From: Caulobacteraceae bacterium
GTDB lineage: Bacteria; Pseudomonadota; Alphaproteobacteria; Caulobacterales; Caulobacteraceae
DNA length: 45,732 nucleotides
Reading direction: 5' to 3'
Assembly (NCBI GenBank): GCA_020852035.1
Contig: JADZBR010000241.1
Span: 1 to 45,732, forward strand
In this document: positions 18,122 to 25,692 of the stretch, one piece after another
Layout of the letters: each line of letters starts with the position of its first letter
How positions within the stretch are numbered: the stretch's first letter is position 1
Notes under the pieces: model-generated
Databases searched by the model: none
The model's input: the letters and a program-made list of their open reading frames with translations, nothing else
What the model was told of the DNA's origin: nothing
Program-made: the position numbers and the translations under genes

Positions 18122-18965
18122 CGCCCGCTTCGAGCGCCCCCTGGTGACGCCGGAGGGGGTCGACCTGCGCGTCAGGCTCGGCGAGGCGGGCCAGCGGGCG
18201 GCGGCCTTCCTGATCGATTTCACGATCATCGTGGCCGTGCTGATCGGCCTGACGATCCTCTGCCTCGGCGCGGCCTGGGTCTCCAAGCTGGAGGCGACCG
18301 AGTGGATCGCCGTGGTCTGGCTGCTGGGCGCCTTCCTGCTGCGCAACGCCTATTTCATCGGCTTCGAGATGGGGCCGAAGGCGGCGACGCCCGGCAAGCG
18401 GATCATCGGCCTGCGGGTCGCCGCGCGGAACGGCGGGCGGCTGACCGCCGAGGCCATCCTGACCCGCAACGCCATGCGCGAGCTGGAGATCTGGATCCCC
18501 CTGTCGGTGCTGTTCAGCCCCGGCGGCGGGGACCGCGTGGAGGGCTGGATGTTCCTGCTCGGCTTCACCTGGTGCGCGGTCTTCGTGCTCCTTCCGCTGT
18601 TCAACCGCGATCGCCTGCGCGCCGGCGACCTGGCGGCCGGCACCTGGGTGGTCCGCAGCCCCCGGCGCAAGCTGCTGCGCGACCTGGCGGCCGAGGGGCG
18701 CTCGGCCCGCTTCGCCTTCACCGAGCGGCAGGTGCAGGCTTATGGCGTCAAGGAACTGCAGGTGCTTGAGGAGGTGCTGCGCGTCGCCGACCGGCGCACC
18801 ATGCAGGCCGTCGCCGCGCGCATCCGCAGGAAGATCGACTGGGCCGCCGGGCCGGACGAAAGCGACGGCGACTTCCTGGCCGCCTACTACGCGGCCCTGC
18901 GCGAGCGGCTGGAGCAGCGGCTGCTGTTCGGCCACCGCCGGCGCGACAAGCACGACGTGGCCTGA
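18108..18965 (+). CDS. RDD-family membrane protein, last gene of the MoxR operon
   Basis: A 285-residue protein with an RDD domain in the first about 190 residues: AGQRAAAFLIDFTIIVAVLIGL (helix 1 with the conserved Arg/Asp), a second helix near residues 65-85, then the typical ATPGKRIIGLRVA and LTAEAILTRNAMRELE. A third helix segment follows around residues 145-165. After that comes a charged cytoplasmic tail of about 100 residues rich in Arg and Glu. RDD proteins are often of unknown transport function. It begins at a GTG inside the SpoIIM gene (14-nt overlap) and ends 14 nt from the convergent gene at 18980. Confidence 0.87.
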   Translation: MSDADARFERPLVTPEGVDLRVRLGEAGQRAAAFLIDFTIIVAVLIGLTILCLGAAWVSKLEATEWIAVVWLLGAFLLRNAYFIGFEMGPKAATPGKRIIGLRVAARNGGRLTAEAILTRNAMRELEIWIPLSVLFSPGGGDRVEGWMFLLGFTWCAVFVLLPLFNRDRLRAGDLAAGTWVVRSPRRKLLRDLAAEGRSARFAFTERQVQAYGVKELQVLEEVLRVADRRTMQAVAARIRRKIDWAAGPDESDGDFLAAYYAALRERLEQRLLFGHRRRDKHDVA

Positions 18966-18979
18966 CGCCGGGCTGGCCG

Positions 18980-19267
18980 TCAGCGCCGGGCGCCGAAAAA
19001 GTCCAGGATGTGGCGCGCGGTCGCCGCGGCGCTGGCTATCAAGCCGGCAAGGAGCGCCAGCGCCACCAGCGCCGCCCAGATCACCAGGGCGCCGAACCCC
19101 GCCTCGCCCGACGGCGCGGCCAGCTGCCACAGAAGCCCCGCCGCCAGCGCTGTCACGGCGACCCCGGCGGCGCTGCGCCAATAGACCCCGTGCGGGCGGG
19201 CAAAGGCGCGCAGGCCGATCCAGATCAGGCCGGCCGCATAGGCCAGCAGGAGCAACGCTTCCAGCAT
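18980..19267 (-). CDS. Small hypothetical membrane protein
   Basis: A 95-residue, mostly hydrophobic protein with three likely membrane helices: MLEALLLLAYAAGLIWIGL, SAAGVAVTALAAGLLW and LVIWAALVALALLAGLIASAA. It ends in a short charged tail (HILDFFGARR). I recognise no family. It lies 34 nt downstream of the larger membrane protein gene on the same strand and is probably co-transcribed with it. Coding is supported by a sensible start (ATG), a protein-like composition, and a tight fit between neighbours. Confidence 0.65.
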   Translation of the reverse strand: MLEALLLLAYAAGLIWIGLRAFARPHGVYWRSAAGVAVTALAAGLLWQLAAPSGEAGFGALVIWAALVALALLAGLIASAAATARHILDFFGARR

Positions 19268-19301
19268 GGCGGACAGCTTAGCCGCGGCCCGTTAACGGAC
19301 T

Positions 19302-20099
19302 TCAGTCGAACACCGCGGCGACCGCGTCGGGTCCGGCGCCTTCCTTTATGCGGCGTAGCTCGAAGAAGATGGCCGCGAGGCCGATCGACTGGAAGACCCC
19401 GGCCACCGCGCCGGCGACCGCGTCGAGGACCGCCTCCACATAGCCGGCGGCCGCCGGCCAGGTCGTCGCGGCCGCCGCGCTGCCGATGCCGGAGACCACC
19501 GCGAAGATGATCACCATCACGACGATTCCGCCGATCAGCAGGCCCAGGATGGGCAGCCGCGCGCCGCGGGTCAGTTCAAGGCTGCGGCCCAGACTGTCGA
19601 AGACCCCGCGCCCTTCCACCACCCGCACGGGGGCGGCCACGCACCAGGCGGCGGCGAGGATCAGGCCGGGCACGATCAGCAGCAGCAGCCCGAGGACGAT
19701 CCCGACGCCGGCGATGATCTGGATGCCGAACAGCGCCAGCAGGTGCCGCGTGGCGCCCGCGCAGTCCTTCAATTCCGGCTTGCGGCCCGCCCAATGCGTC
19801 ATCACCGCCTGGATCGCCGCCGCCTGCATGACCAGTTGCAGGATCGAATCCAGCAGCCGGTTCAGCGGGCCGAGCAGCGCCCCGTCCGGGCTTCCCGTCG
19901 AAATCGTGACCGCCACAGCGACGCACCCCAGGATCGCGCCAGGCAGGGCGACCAGGGCGAGGGCCAGCGGCAGCAGGAGCGGAGCGGTCCGGCCGAAGCT
20001 GGTGAAGGTGGCCCCGACCACGCGACCGAGGTCGAAGGACGGCCGGGCGGCGGGAGGGCTCAAACGGGTCTCCGAGGCGATCCGATCCCAAGGTTGCAT
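19302..20099 (-). CDS. Multi-pass membrane protein (YciC / glycerophosphodiesterase membrane-domain-like)
   Basis: A 265-residue protein with about six membrane segments. The central motif LLLIVPGLILAAAWCVAAPVRVVEGRGVFDSLGRSLELTRG is characteristic of a widespread membrane domain seen in YciC/UPF0259-like proteins and next to some glycerophosphodiesterases. The N-terminus contains SFDLGRVVGATFTSFGRTAPLLLP, also typical of that group. The function is unknown. The gene is divergent from the PepSY/DUF2271/DUF4198/ApbE operon, and the Fur-like site between them lies 53 nt from its start, so iron control of this gene too is possible but unproven. Confidence 0.75.
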   Translation of the reverse strand: MQPWDRIASETRLSPPAARPSFDLGRVVGATFTSFGRTAPLLLPLALALVALPGAILGCVAVAVTISTGSPDGALLGPLNRLLDSILQLVMQAAAIQAVMTHWAGRKPELKDCAGATRHLLALFGIQIIAGVGIVLGLLLLIVPGLILAAAWCVAAPVRVVEGRGVFDSLGRSLELTRGARLPILGLLIGGIVVMVIIFAVVSGIGSAAAATTWPAAAGYVEAVLDAVAGAVAGVFQSIGLAAIFFELRRIKEGAGPDAVAAVFD

Positions 20100-20151
20100 G
20101 TGTCCGTCGCGAAAGAAACCGCGCCTTGCCAGCCGGCGGCGGAGCCGCTAG

Positions 20152-20166
20152 TGCGAACCATTCGCA
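20152..20166. promoter_or_regulatory. Predicted Fur box
   Basis: TGCGAACCATTCGCA is a 7-1-7 dyad whose halves match at six of seven positions (TGCGAAC against TGCGAAT read from the other side). It agrees with the Fur-family pattern TGATAAT-N-ATTATCA in its alphaproteobacterial GC-shifted form. It lies 65 nt before the GTG of the PepSY gene and 53 nt before the start of the divergent membrane protein gene. A weak promoter-like pair, TTGCCA (20126) and TAGTGC (20149) with 17-nt spacing, would place the site over the -10 region, as expected for repression by iron-loaded Fur. The promoter is tentative; the dyad itself is clear. Confidence 0.6.
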
Positions 20167-20230
20167 ACTCGTGCCGGGCGACCGCGCACCCTTCGGAGGC
20201 CGCCCCAGCTTGGCGTCACCGTCTCGACCC

Positions 20231-20890
20231 GTGCCGGCCAACGACGCCATCGACGAGCGCGCGCGCGCCAAGAGGAAGGCGCAGGCGCGCGCGGCGCTGA
20301 TGCGCCAGATGGTCCAGTGGCACTGGATCAGCGCCGCCATCTGCCTGATCGGCATGCTGCTGTTCTCGATCACCGGGATCACGCTCAACCACGCGGGCCA
20401 GATCGCCGGGGCGCCGAAGACCACCAACCGCGAGGCGGTGATGCCGGCCGCGCCGCTCAGCGCCGTCGCCGCCGCCGAGCCGAGGCAAGGCGCGCTGCCC
20501 GACGCCGCCCGCGACTGGCTGCGCGGCGAACTGAAGGTCCGCGCGCCGAAGGACGCGGCCATCGAGTGGTCCGACGGCGAAGCCTACGTCGGCCTGCCGC
20601 GCCCCGGCGGCGACGCCTTCCTGACCATCGATACGGCCACCGGCGACGTCGCCTACGAGCGCACCGATCGAGGCTGGATCTCCTACCTCAACGACCTGCA
20701 CAAGGGCCGCAACACCGGCCCGGTGTGGAGCTGGTTCATCGACATCTTCGCGGTCGGCACGGTCGTCTTCTGCGTGACCGGCCTGGTCCTGCTGCAGCTG
20801 CATTCCCGGGCGCGCAAGTCGACCTGGCCGCTGATCGGCCTCGGCCTCATCGCCCCCGTGCTGCTCGCCGTCCTGTTCATCCACCTATAG
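20231..20890 (+). CDS. PepSY-associated transmembrane protein, likely electron-transfer subunit
   Basis: A 219-residue inner-membrane protein: helix 1 at about residues 29-52 (WHWISAAICLIGMLLFSITGI), a periplasmic PepSY-like part to about 160, helix 2 at 167-191 and helix 3 at 200-218. The periplasmic part contains AYVGLPRPGGDAFLTIDTATGDV and ends with YLNDLHKGRNTG, typical of PepSY-TM proteins. Histidines near the membrane (31, 54, 157, 191) could bind heme; this is inference. Related proteins occur in ferric-siderophore reduction systems. I chose GTG 20231; the ORF-track start at 20126 would run through the Fur-like site. It is first in the operon; the DUF2271 gene follows after eight bases. 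Confidence 0.82.
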   Translation: MPANDAIDERARAKRKAQARAALMRQMVQWHWISAAICLIGMLLFSITGITLNHAGQIAGAPKTTNREAVMPAAPLSAVAAAEPRQGALPDAARDWLRGELKVRAPKDAAIEWSDGEAYVGLPRPGGDAFLTIDTATGDVAYERTDRGWISYLNDLHKGRNTGPVWSWFIDIFAVGTVVFCVTGLVLLQLHSRARKSTWPLIGLGLIAPVLLAVLFIHL

Positions 20891-20898
20891 AGTTCCTG

Positions 20899-21414
20899 AT
20901 GCGCCTCGCCGTTTCCGCCGCCCTGCTTTCCGGACTTGCGACCACCCCGGCCCTGGCCGCGGACCTCAACGTCTCCCTGACCATCCCGACGTTGAAGGTG
21001 GCCGAGTATCACCGGCCCTACGTGGCGGTGTGGATCGAGAAGCCCGACCAGACGGCGGTGAAGACGCTCGCCGTCTGGTACGACACCAAGCTCGCCAAGC
21101 GCGAGGGCGAGACCTGGCTGAAGGACATGCGCCAGTGGTGGCGCCGGGCCGGGCGCGAGATGAAGATGCCGGTCGACGGCGTCACCGGCGCCACCCGCGC
21201 GCCGGGCAAGCACCAGATCAGCTTCAAGGGCGGCGCCAACCCGCTGGGGAACCTGCCGCCGGGCCAGTACAACCTGGTGGTCGAGGCCGCCCGCGAGGTC
21301 GGCGGCCGCGAGATGCTGAAGGCCCCCTTCCAATGGCCGCCGGCCAAGGCCGCCACCGCCTCCGCCAACGGCTCCAGCGAGCTTTCGGCGATCGTCGTCT
21401 CCACCAAGCCCTAG
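20899..21414 (+). CDS. DUF2271 exported protein with ApbE-type flavinylation motif
   Basis: A 171-residue protein with a Sec signal peptide (MRLAVSAALLSGLATTPALAA). The mature part is beta-rich, as in DUF2271: YVAVWIEKPDQTAVKTLAVWY, WLKDMRQWWRRAG, and a C-terminal VEAAREVGGREML. The stretch PVDGVTGATRAPG fits D-x-x-(S/T)-G-A-T, the motif at which ApbE couples FMN to the last threonine in NqrC, RnfG and other FMN-binding proteins; here that is Thr99. An apbE gene lies two genes downstream. I therefore predict a periplasmic flavoprotein that carries electrons, possibly from the PepSY membrane protein to ferric iron. The domain call is fairly sure; the flavinylation is a prediction. Confidence 0.82.
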   Translation: MRLAVSAALLSGLATTPALAADLNVSLTIPTLKVAEYHRPYVAVWIEKPDQTAVKTLAVWYDTKLAKREGETWLKDMRQWWRRAGREMKMPVDGVTGATRAPGKHQISFKGGANPLGNLPPGQYNLVVEAAREVGGREMLKAPFQWPPAKAATASANGSSELSAIVVSTKP

Positions 21415-21426
21415 AAGAAGCCCGCC

Positions 21427-22230
21427 ATGAAACGCCTCGCCCTCGCCGCCCTCGCCGCCGCCCTCGCCCTGCCGATGAGCGCCGAGGCGCACCGTCAGTG
21501 GCTGTTGCCCTCGATGACCGTGCTCTCGGGCGACGACCCGTGGGTGACGGTGGACGCGGCGGTCTCCAACGACCTGTTCGTCTTCGAACACGTGCCGATG
21601 CGCCTCGACGGCCTGACCATCGTCGGGCCGGACGGCGCCAAGGTGGAGCCGCAGAACGCCTTCACGGGCAAGTACCGCAGCGTCTTCGACGTCCACCTGA
21701 CCAAGCCCGGCACCTACCGCATCGCCAACGCCGGCGTCGGCGTGAACGCCAACTGGAAGCAGGGCGGCGAGACCAAGCGCTGGCGCGGCCCCGCCTCGGA
21801 GCTTTCCAAGGCGATCCCGGCCGACGCCACCGAGGTGAAGATCAACGAGTCCGTCCGGCGCGTGGAGACCTTCGTCACCGCCGGCGCGCCGACCTCCGAG
21901 GCCCTGAAGCCGACCGGCGTCGGCCTGGAACTGGAGCCGATCACCCACCCGACCGACCTCTATGCCGGCGAGGCGGCCAGGTTCCGCCTCGTGATGGACG
22001 GCAAGCCGGCGGCGGGCGTCGAGGTCACGCTCGCGCCCGGCGGGGTGCGCTATCGCGACGACCGCGGGGAGATGAAGCTGCAGACCGACGCCGCCGGCGA
22101 GTTCTCCGTCACCTGGCCCACCGCCGGCTTCTGGTGGCTGGAGGCGTCCGTGCGCGGCGGCCAGTCGAGCATCCCCAACGCCCAGCGCAGCGCCATGTAT
22201 GTCGCCACCGTCGAGGTGCTGAAGAACTGA
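21427..22230 (+). CDS. DUF4198 periplasmic protein
   Basis: A 267-residue protein with a Sec signal peptide (MKRLALAALAAALALPMSAEA). The mature protein starts HRQWLLPSMTVL, the usual beginning of DUF4198, whose members occur with metal-uptake systems; the His at the new N-terminus could be a metal ligand. The rest is predicted beta-sandwich, with an Ig-like C-terminal part (GKPAAGVEVTLAPGG, then TDAAGEFSVTWPTAGFWWLEA). The role in this operon is unknown; binding a metal or handing it to the reductase are possibilities. The ribosome-binding site AGAAG precedes ATG 21427, 12 nt after the DUF2271 stop. Confidence 0.85.
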   Translation: MKRLALAALAAALALPMSAEAHRQWLLPSMTVLSGDDPWVTVDAAVSNDLFVFEHVPMRLDGLTIVGPDGAKVEPQNAFTGKYRSVFDVHLTKPGTYRIANAGVGVNANWKQGGETKRWRGPASELSKAIPADATEVKINESVRRVETFVTAGAPTSEALKPTGVGLELEPITHPTDLYAGEAARFRLVMDGKPAAGVEVTLAPGGVRYRDDRGEMKLQTDAAGEFSVTWPTAGFWWLEASVRGGQSSIPNAQRSAMYVATVEVLKN

Positions 22231-22268
22231 CCCGCATCGCGATCCCGCTCGGCCTGACGCGCGCGAGC

Positions 22269-23216
22269 GTGCGGCCCAGGCCCGGCGCCCTCGTCGACCT
22301 CGGCGGGCCGACGATGGGCATGAGCTGGTCGGCGCGGGCGCTGCTGCCGGCCGGGCTGGCCTCCGACGTGGCGCGGGACGCAGTGCAGGCGCGGCTGGAC
22401 CGGCTGGTCGCCGAGGTCAGCCACTGGGAGCCGCAGTCCGCGCTCAGCCGGTTCAACCGCGCGGACGCGGGCGAATGGGTCCCCCTGCCCGACGATCTCT
22501 GGACGGTGCTGCGCGCCGGGCTGGTGCTGGCGGCGCGCTCGGACGGCGCCTTCGACCCGACAATGGGGCGGCTGGTCGACCTCTGGGGCTTCGGCCCCGC
22601 CGGACCTTGCACCCCCCCCGCCGAAGACGTGGCGGCCGCCGCCCATGCCGCCGCCGGTTGGCGGCGGTTGCGGTTGTCGCCGGCCGACCAGAGCGCCTGT
22701 CAGCCCGGCGGCCTCGCGCTCGACCTGTCCGGCATCGCCAAGGGGTATGGCGTCGACCTTGTTGTCGACACCCTGGCCGGCCTCGGCGTAGCGGCCTGTC
22801 TCGTCGAGATCGGCGGTGAGTTGCGAGGCGCCGGCGTGCGCCCGGACGGCGAGCCCTGGTGGGTGGAGATCGAGACGCCGCCGGACCTGGCGGCGCCGCC
22901 GTCGCCGATCCGGCTGGCGCTGCACGGCCTGGCGGTGGCGACCTCCGGCGACTACCGGCTGATGCGCGAGGTCGCCGGCCGGCGGCTGTCGCACACGCTC
23001 GACCCGCGTACCGGCGCGCCGCTCAGGGACGCCCCGGCCTCGGTCACGGTGCTCCATGAGCGCTGCATGATGGCCGATGCCCTTTCGACCGTCCTGACCG
23101 TGCTCGGGCCGGACGCCGGCATGGCCTACGCAGAGGCCGAGGGGCTGGCCGCGCGCATCCTGACCCGCGACGGGCGCGAGCGGCTGAGCCGCGCCTTCGC
23201 CGCCATGCTCGACTGA
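22269..23216 (+). CDS. apbE: ApbE-family FAD:protein FMN transferase
   Basis: Predicted to transfer FMN from FAD onto a threonine of a target protein, most likely the DUF2271 protein of the same operon. Family motifs are GGPTMGMSW, LSRFNRADAGEWVPL, FDPTMGRLVDLWGFG, the core DLSGIAKGYGVDLVVD, VEIGGELRG, ATSGDYR, LSHTLDPRTG and ADALSTVLTVLG (metal site). Length (315 residues) is normal for the catalytic domain, but no signal peptide or lipobox is seen, unlike exported ApbE lipoproteins. The start is uncertain: GTG 22269 lacks a Shine-Dalgarno, while CTG 22227 overlaps the DUF4198 stop as CTGA and has GAGG upstream, giving a start MTRIAIPLG. Confidence 0.92.
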   Translation: MRPRPGALVDLGGPTMGMSWSARALLPAGLASDVARDAVQARLDRLVAEVSHWEPQSALSRFNRADAGEWVPLPDDLWTVLRAGLVLAARSDGAFDPTMGRLVDLWGFGPAGPCTPPAEDVAAAAHAAAGWRRLRLSPADQSACQPGGLALDLSGIAKGYGVDLVVDTLAGLGVAACLVEIGGELRGAGVRPDGEPWWVEIETPPDLAAPPSPIRLALHGLAVATSGDYRLMREVAGRRLSHTLDPRTGAPLRDAPASVTVLHERCMMADALSTVLTVLGPDAGMAYAEAEGLAARILTRDGRERLSRAFAAMLD

Positions 23217-23263
23217 AGGCGCGTCCGGACGGCTCGAACGGCCCTCGGCGAGGCATTGCGTGG

Positions 23264-23350
23264 TTCGAGACGCGGCTTCGCCGCTCCTCGCCATGACCAG
23301 GTTTGTGCTGAGTTCGTCATCCTGAGGGCCCGCGAAGGGGGTGTCTCGAA
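23264..23350. repeat. Imperfect palindromic intergenic repeat (GGTTCGAGAC type)
   Basis: TTCGAGACGCGGCTTCGCCGCTCCTC...ATGAC on the left and GTCATCCTGAGGGCCCGCGAAG...TGTCTCGAA on the right form an imperfect inverted repeat between the convergent apbE and Mur ligase genes. The left half contains a small hairpin (GCGGCTTCGCCGC). The 3' part of the gap (to 23397) adds a GGCTGGCGAAGCCAG hairpin. It belongs to a different sequence family from the other repeats in this window. It may act as a bidirectional transcription end, which I cannot test. Confidence 0.6.
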
Positions 23351-23397
23351 GCCTGCCTCGGGCTGGCGAAGCCAGACCCGTGGGGACGCAGGGCCGC

Positions 23398-24807
23398 TCA
23401 GCGATCGGCCTTCAACTGCGCCAGCAGCTCGCCGGCGAACACCGAAAGCGTGTCGTCCCGCGCGCCCATGACGACGATCCGGTCGCCGGGCCGAGCCAGC
23501 TCCAGCAGCTTCGCCCCGCCCGCTGCCCGTTCGGGGATGGCGAGGGCTTGGCGGCCGCGGGCGGCGACGGCGCCGGCGATGTCGGCGCTGCCGACGCTGC
23601 GGTCGACGGTGCCGCCGAAATAGGCTGGGTCGGGCAGGATCAGCACATCCTCGGGCGCGAGGCGTTCGGCGAACATGTCGATGAATTCCTGGCGCATCAG
23701 CTTCAGCGGACCGTAGCCGTGCGGCTGGAAGAAGATCAGCAGGCGGCCGGGGAAGGCGTGCAGGGCCTCCAGGGTGGCGGTGATCTTGTCCGGGTTGTGC
23801 CCGAAGTCGTCGATCACCGTGACGCCGCCGGCCTCGCCGACCACCTCCAGGCGGCGGCGGATGCCCGCGAAGCCGGCGAGCGCGCCGGCGGCCTCGGCGA
23901 GGCTGGCGCCGGTCGCCATCACCGCGCCGACGGCCGCGAGCGCATTGGCGACGTTGTGCAGGCCGGGGACGCCCAGGTCGATGGCGGCGGTCTCTCCGCT
24001 CTGGCGCTCGGTGACGCGGAAGTGGACGCCGCCGGGCGACAGTCTCGCCTCCGAGCCGAGGAGGTCGGCTTCGTTGTCCGAGAGGCTATAGGTCACGCGG
24101 CGTTCGGCGGGCACGGTTGCGGCGAGGCGCGCGGTCTCGTCGTTGTCGAGGTTGAGGACCGCCGTCTTCGCCTTTCCGACGAAGGCCGAGAAGAGCTGGC
24201 GCAGCTCCTCCATCGTTTTGTGGTCGAGGGAGATGTTGTTCACCACCGCGACGCTCGGCGTGTAGCGGGCGATGGAGCCGTCGCTCTCGTCGACTTCCGA
24301 GACGAACAGCGCCTCGCCGCCGACCAGCGCGCTGGCGAAGGGTGTCTCGGCGGTGACGAAGTTCTTCATCTCCGCGCCGTTCATCACCGTCGGGTCGCGG
24401 CCCAGCCGGTGCAGCATCCAGGCGATCATGCCGGTGGTGGTCGACTTGCCGCTGGTGCCGGCGACGCCGATGGAGGTCGGCGCGACGTTGAAGAGCTCGG
24501 AGAGCAGTTCGGCCCGCAGCTTCACCGGCGCGCCGATGCGGTGGGCGGCCTCGACGTCGGGGACGGTGCCCTCGACGGCGGCGGAGGCGACGACGATCTG
24601 ATCCGGCGAGGTGACGCCCGAGCCGTCCTGCGGCGAGAGGGCCACGCCGCGGGCTTCGAGGAAGGCGAACCTGCCGGGGGTGCGGCCCTGGTCGCGGGAG
24701 CGGTCGGAGCCGGCGACGCGCGCGCCCTTGGCCTGGACGATCAGGGCCAGGGGCATCATGCCGCTGCCGCCGACGCCGCAGAAGAAATACGTCTGGCCCG
24801 GAATCAT
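23398..24807 (-). CDS. Mur ligase of the MurC/Mpl group
   Basis: A 469-residue three-domain Mur ligase. It begins with the UDP-sugar-binding glycine loop [16 protein letters not shown], followed by the ATP loop [47 protein letters not shown], the Asn-rich [15 protein letters not shown] and a C-terminal [17 protein letters not shown] and [12 protein letters not shown]. MurC joins L-alanine to UDP-MurNAc; Mpl joins a recycled tripeptide. The usual GTHGKTTT is GTSGKSTTT here, and the context is a divergent LD-carboxypeptidase rather than a cell-division cluster. Both facts favour a recycling ligase (Mpl-like), but MurC cannot be excluded. No good ribosome-binding site lies close to the ATG; GGAGG is 16 bases away. 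Confidence 0.85.
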   Translation of the reverse strand: MIPGQTYFFCGVGGSGMMPLALIVQAKGARVAGSDRSRDQGRTPGRFAFLEARGVALSPQDGSGVTSPDQIVVASAAVEGTVPDVEAAHRIGAPVKLRAELLSELFNVAPTSIGVAGTSGKSTTTGMIAWMLHRLGRDPTVMNGAEMKNFVTAETPFASALVGGEALFVSEVDESDGSIARYTPSVAVVNNISLDHKTMEELRQLFSAFVGKAKTAVLNLDNDETARLAATVPAERRVTYSLSDNEADLLGSEARLSPGGVHFRVTERQSGETAAIDLGVPGLHNVANALAAVGAVMATGASLAEAAGALAGFAGIRRRLEVVGEAGGVTVIDDFGHNPDKITATLEALHAFPGRLLIFFQPHGYGPLKLMRQEFIDMFAERLAPEDVLILPDPAYFGGTVDRSVGSADIAGAVAARGRQALAIPERAAGGAKLLELARPGDRIVVMGARDDTLSVFAGELLAQLKADR

Positions 24808-24852
24808 CGTCGGAGCCTAGAAACCTCCCTGAGGGACGGCAAGCGAGGCGCG

Positions 24853-25683
24853 ATGGCGCGGCGAAGGGCGAGGATCGGCGTGGTCGCGCCGGGCGGGCGG
24901 ATCGAGCCCGAACTCGCCACGGCGGTGACCGACCTGGCCGGGCGGCTCTACGGCGCGCGGGCGCCGGAACTGCTCTTCCATCCGCAGTGCTTCCTCTCCA
25001 GCGGCCACTTCGCCGGCGAGGACGCCGAGCGCACGGCGGCCTTCCTCGACGTGGCCAACGACGAGAGCCTCGACGCCCTGTGGTTCGCGCGCGGGGGCTA
25101 TGGCGCGGGCCGGTTGGGTGAGGCGGTCCTGGCGGGCTTGGGCGAGGGCGCCGCGCGCAAGGCCTACCTCGGCTACTCCGACGCCGGCGCGCTTCTGGGC
25201 GGGCTCTACCGGCAGGGGTTCGCCCACGTGGCGCATGGGCCGATGCCTCAGGACCTGATCCGCGAGGGCGGGGAGGCGGCGGTGGCGAGGGCGCTGGCCT
25301 GGCTGGTCGACCGGGCGCCCGAAGCGGTGGAGCCGTCGGCGCGGACCGGCAGGACGGCGGCCTTCAACATGGTGATCCTTGCCAGCCTGATCGGCACGCC
25401 GCTGGAGCCGGACCTTTCGGGGCATGTGCTGATGCTGGAGGAGGTGTCGGAGTACATGTACCGGATCGACCGGCTGCTCTTTCAGATCACCAGCAGCTCC
25501 AACATCCGCAAGGTCGCCGGCATTCGCCTGGGCCGCTGCAGCCTGATCCCCGAGAACGACCCGGACTTCGGGCTCTCGGAGGAGGAGGTCGCCCGCTACT
25601 GGTGCGAGCGCTCGGGCATCCCCTACCTCGGGCGCGCCGACATCGGGCATGACGCCGGCAACAAGGTCGTCCCCTTCGGTTGA
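24853..25683 (+). CDS. LD-carboxypeptidase, peptidase family S66
   Basis: Predicted to remove the terminal D-alanine from cell-wall tetrapeptides in the cytoplasm, giving tripeptides for reuse. The 276-residue protein has RIGVVAPGGRIEPE at the start, ALWFARGGYGAGRL, the nucleophile motif GYSDAGALLGGLY (Ser109), the glutamate in LMLEEVSEYMYRIDR (about residue 197) and the histidine in DIGHDAGNKVVPFG (His266), the S66 Ser-Glu-His triad. No signal peptide is present. It is divergent from the Mur ligase gene with 45 nt between starts, which supports a shared muropeptide-recycling role. ATG 24853 has GAGG four bases upstream. Confidence 0.92.
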   Translation: MARRRARIGVVAPGGRIEPELATAVTDLAGRLYGARAPELLFHPQCFLSSGHFAGEDAERTAAFLDVANDESLDALWFARGGYGAGRLGEAVLAGLGEGAARKAYLGYSDAGALLGGLYRQGFAHVAHGPMPQDLIREGGEAAVARALAWLVDRAPEAVEPSARTGRTAAFNMVILASLIGTPLEPDLSGHVLMLEEVSEYMYRIDRLLFQITSSSNIRKVAGIRLGRCSLIPENDPDFGLSEEEVARYWCERSGIPYLGRADIGHDAGNKVVPFG

Positions 25684-25692
25684 CGCCGCGAG

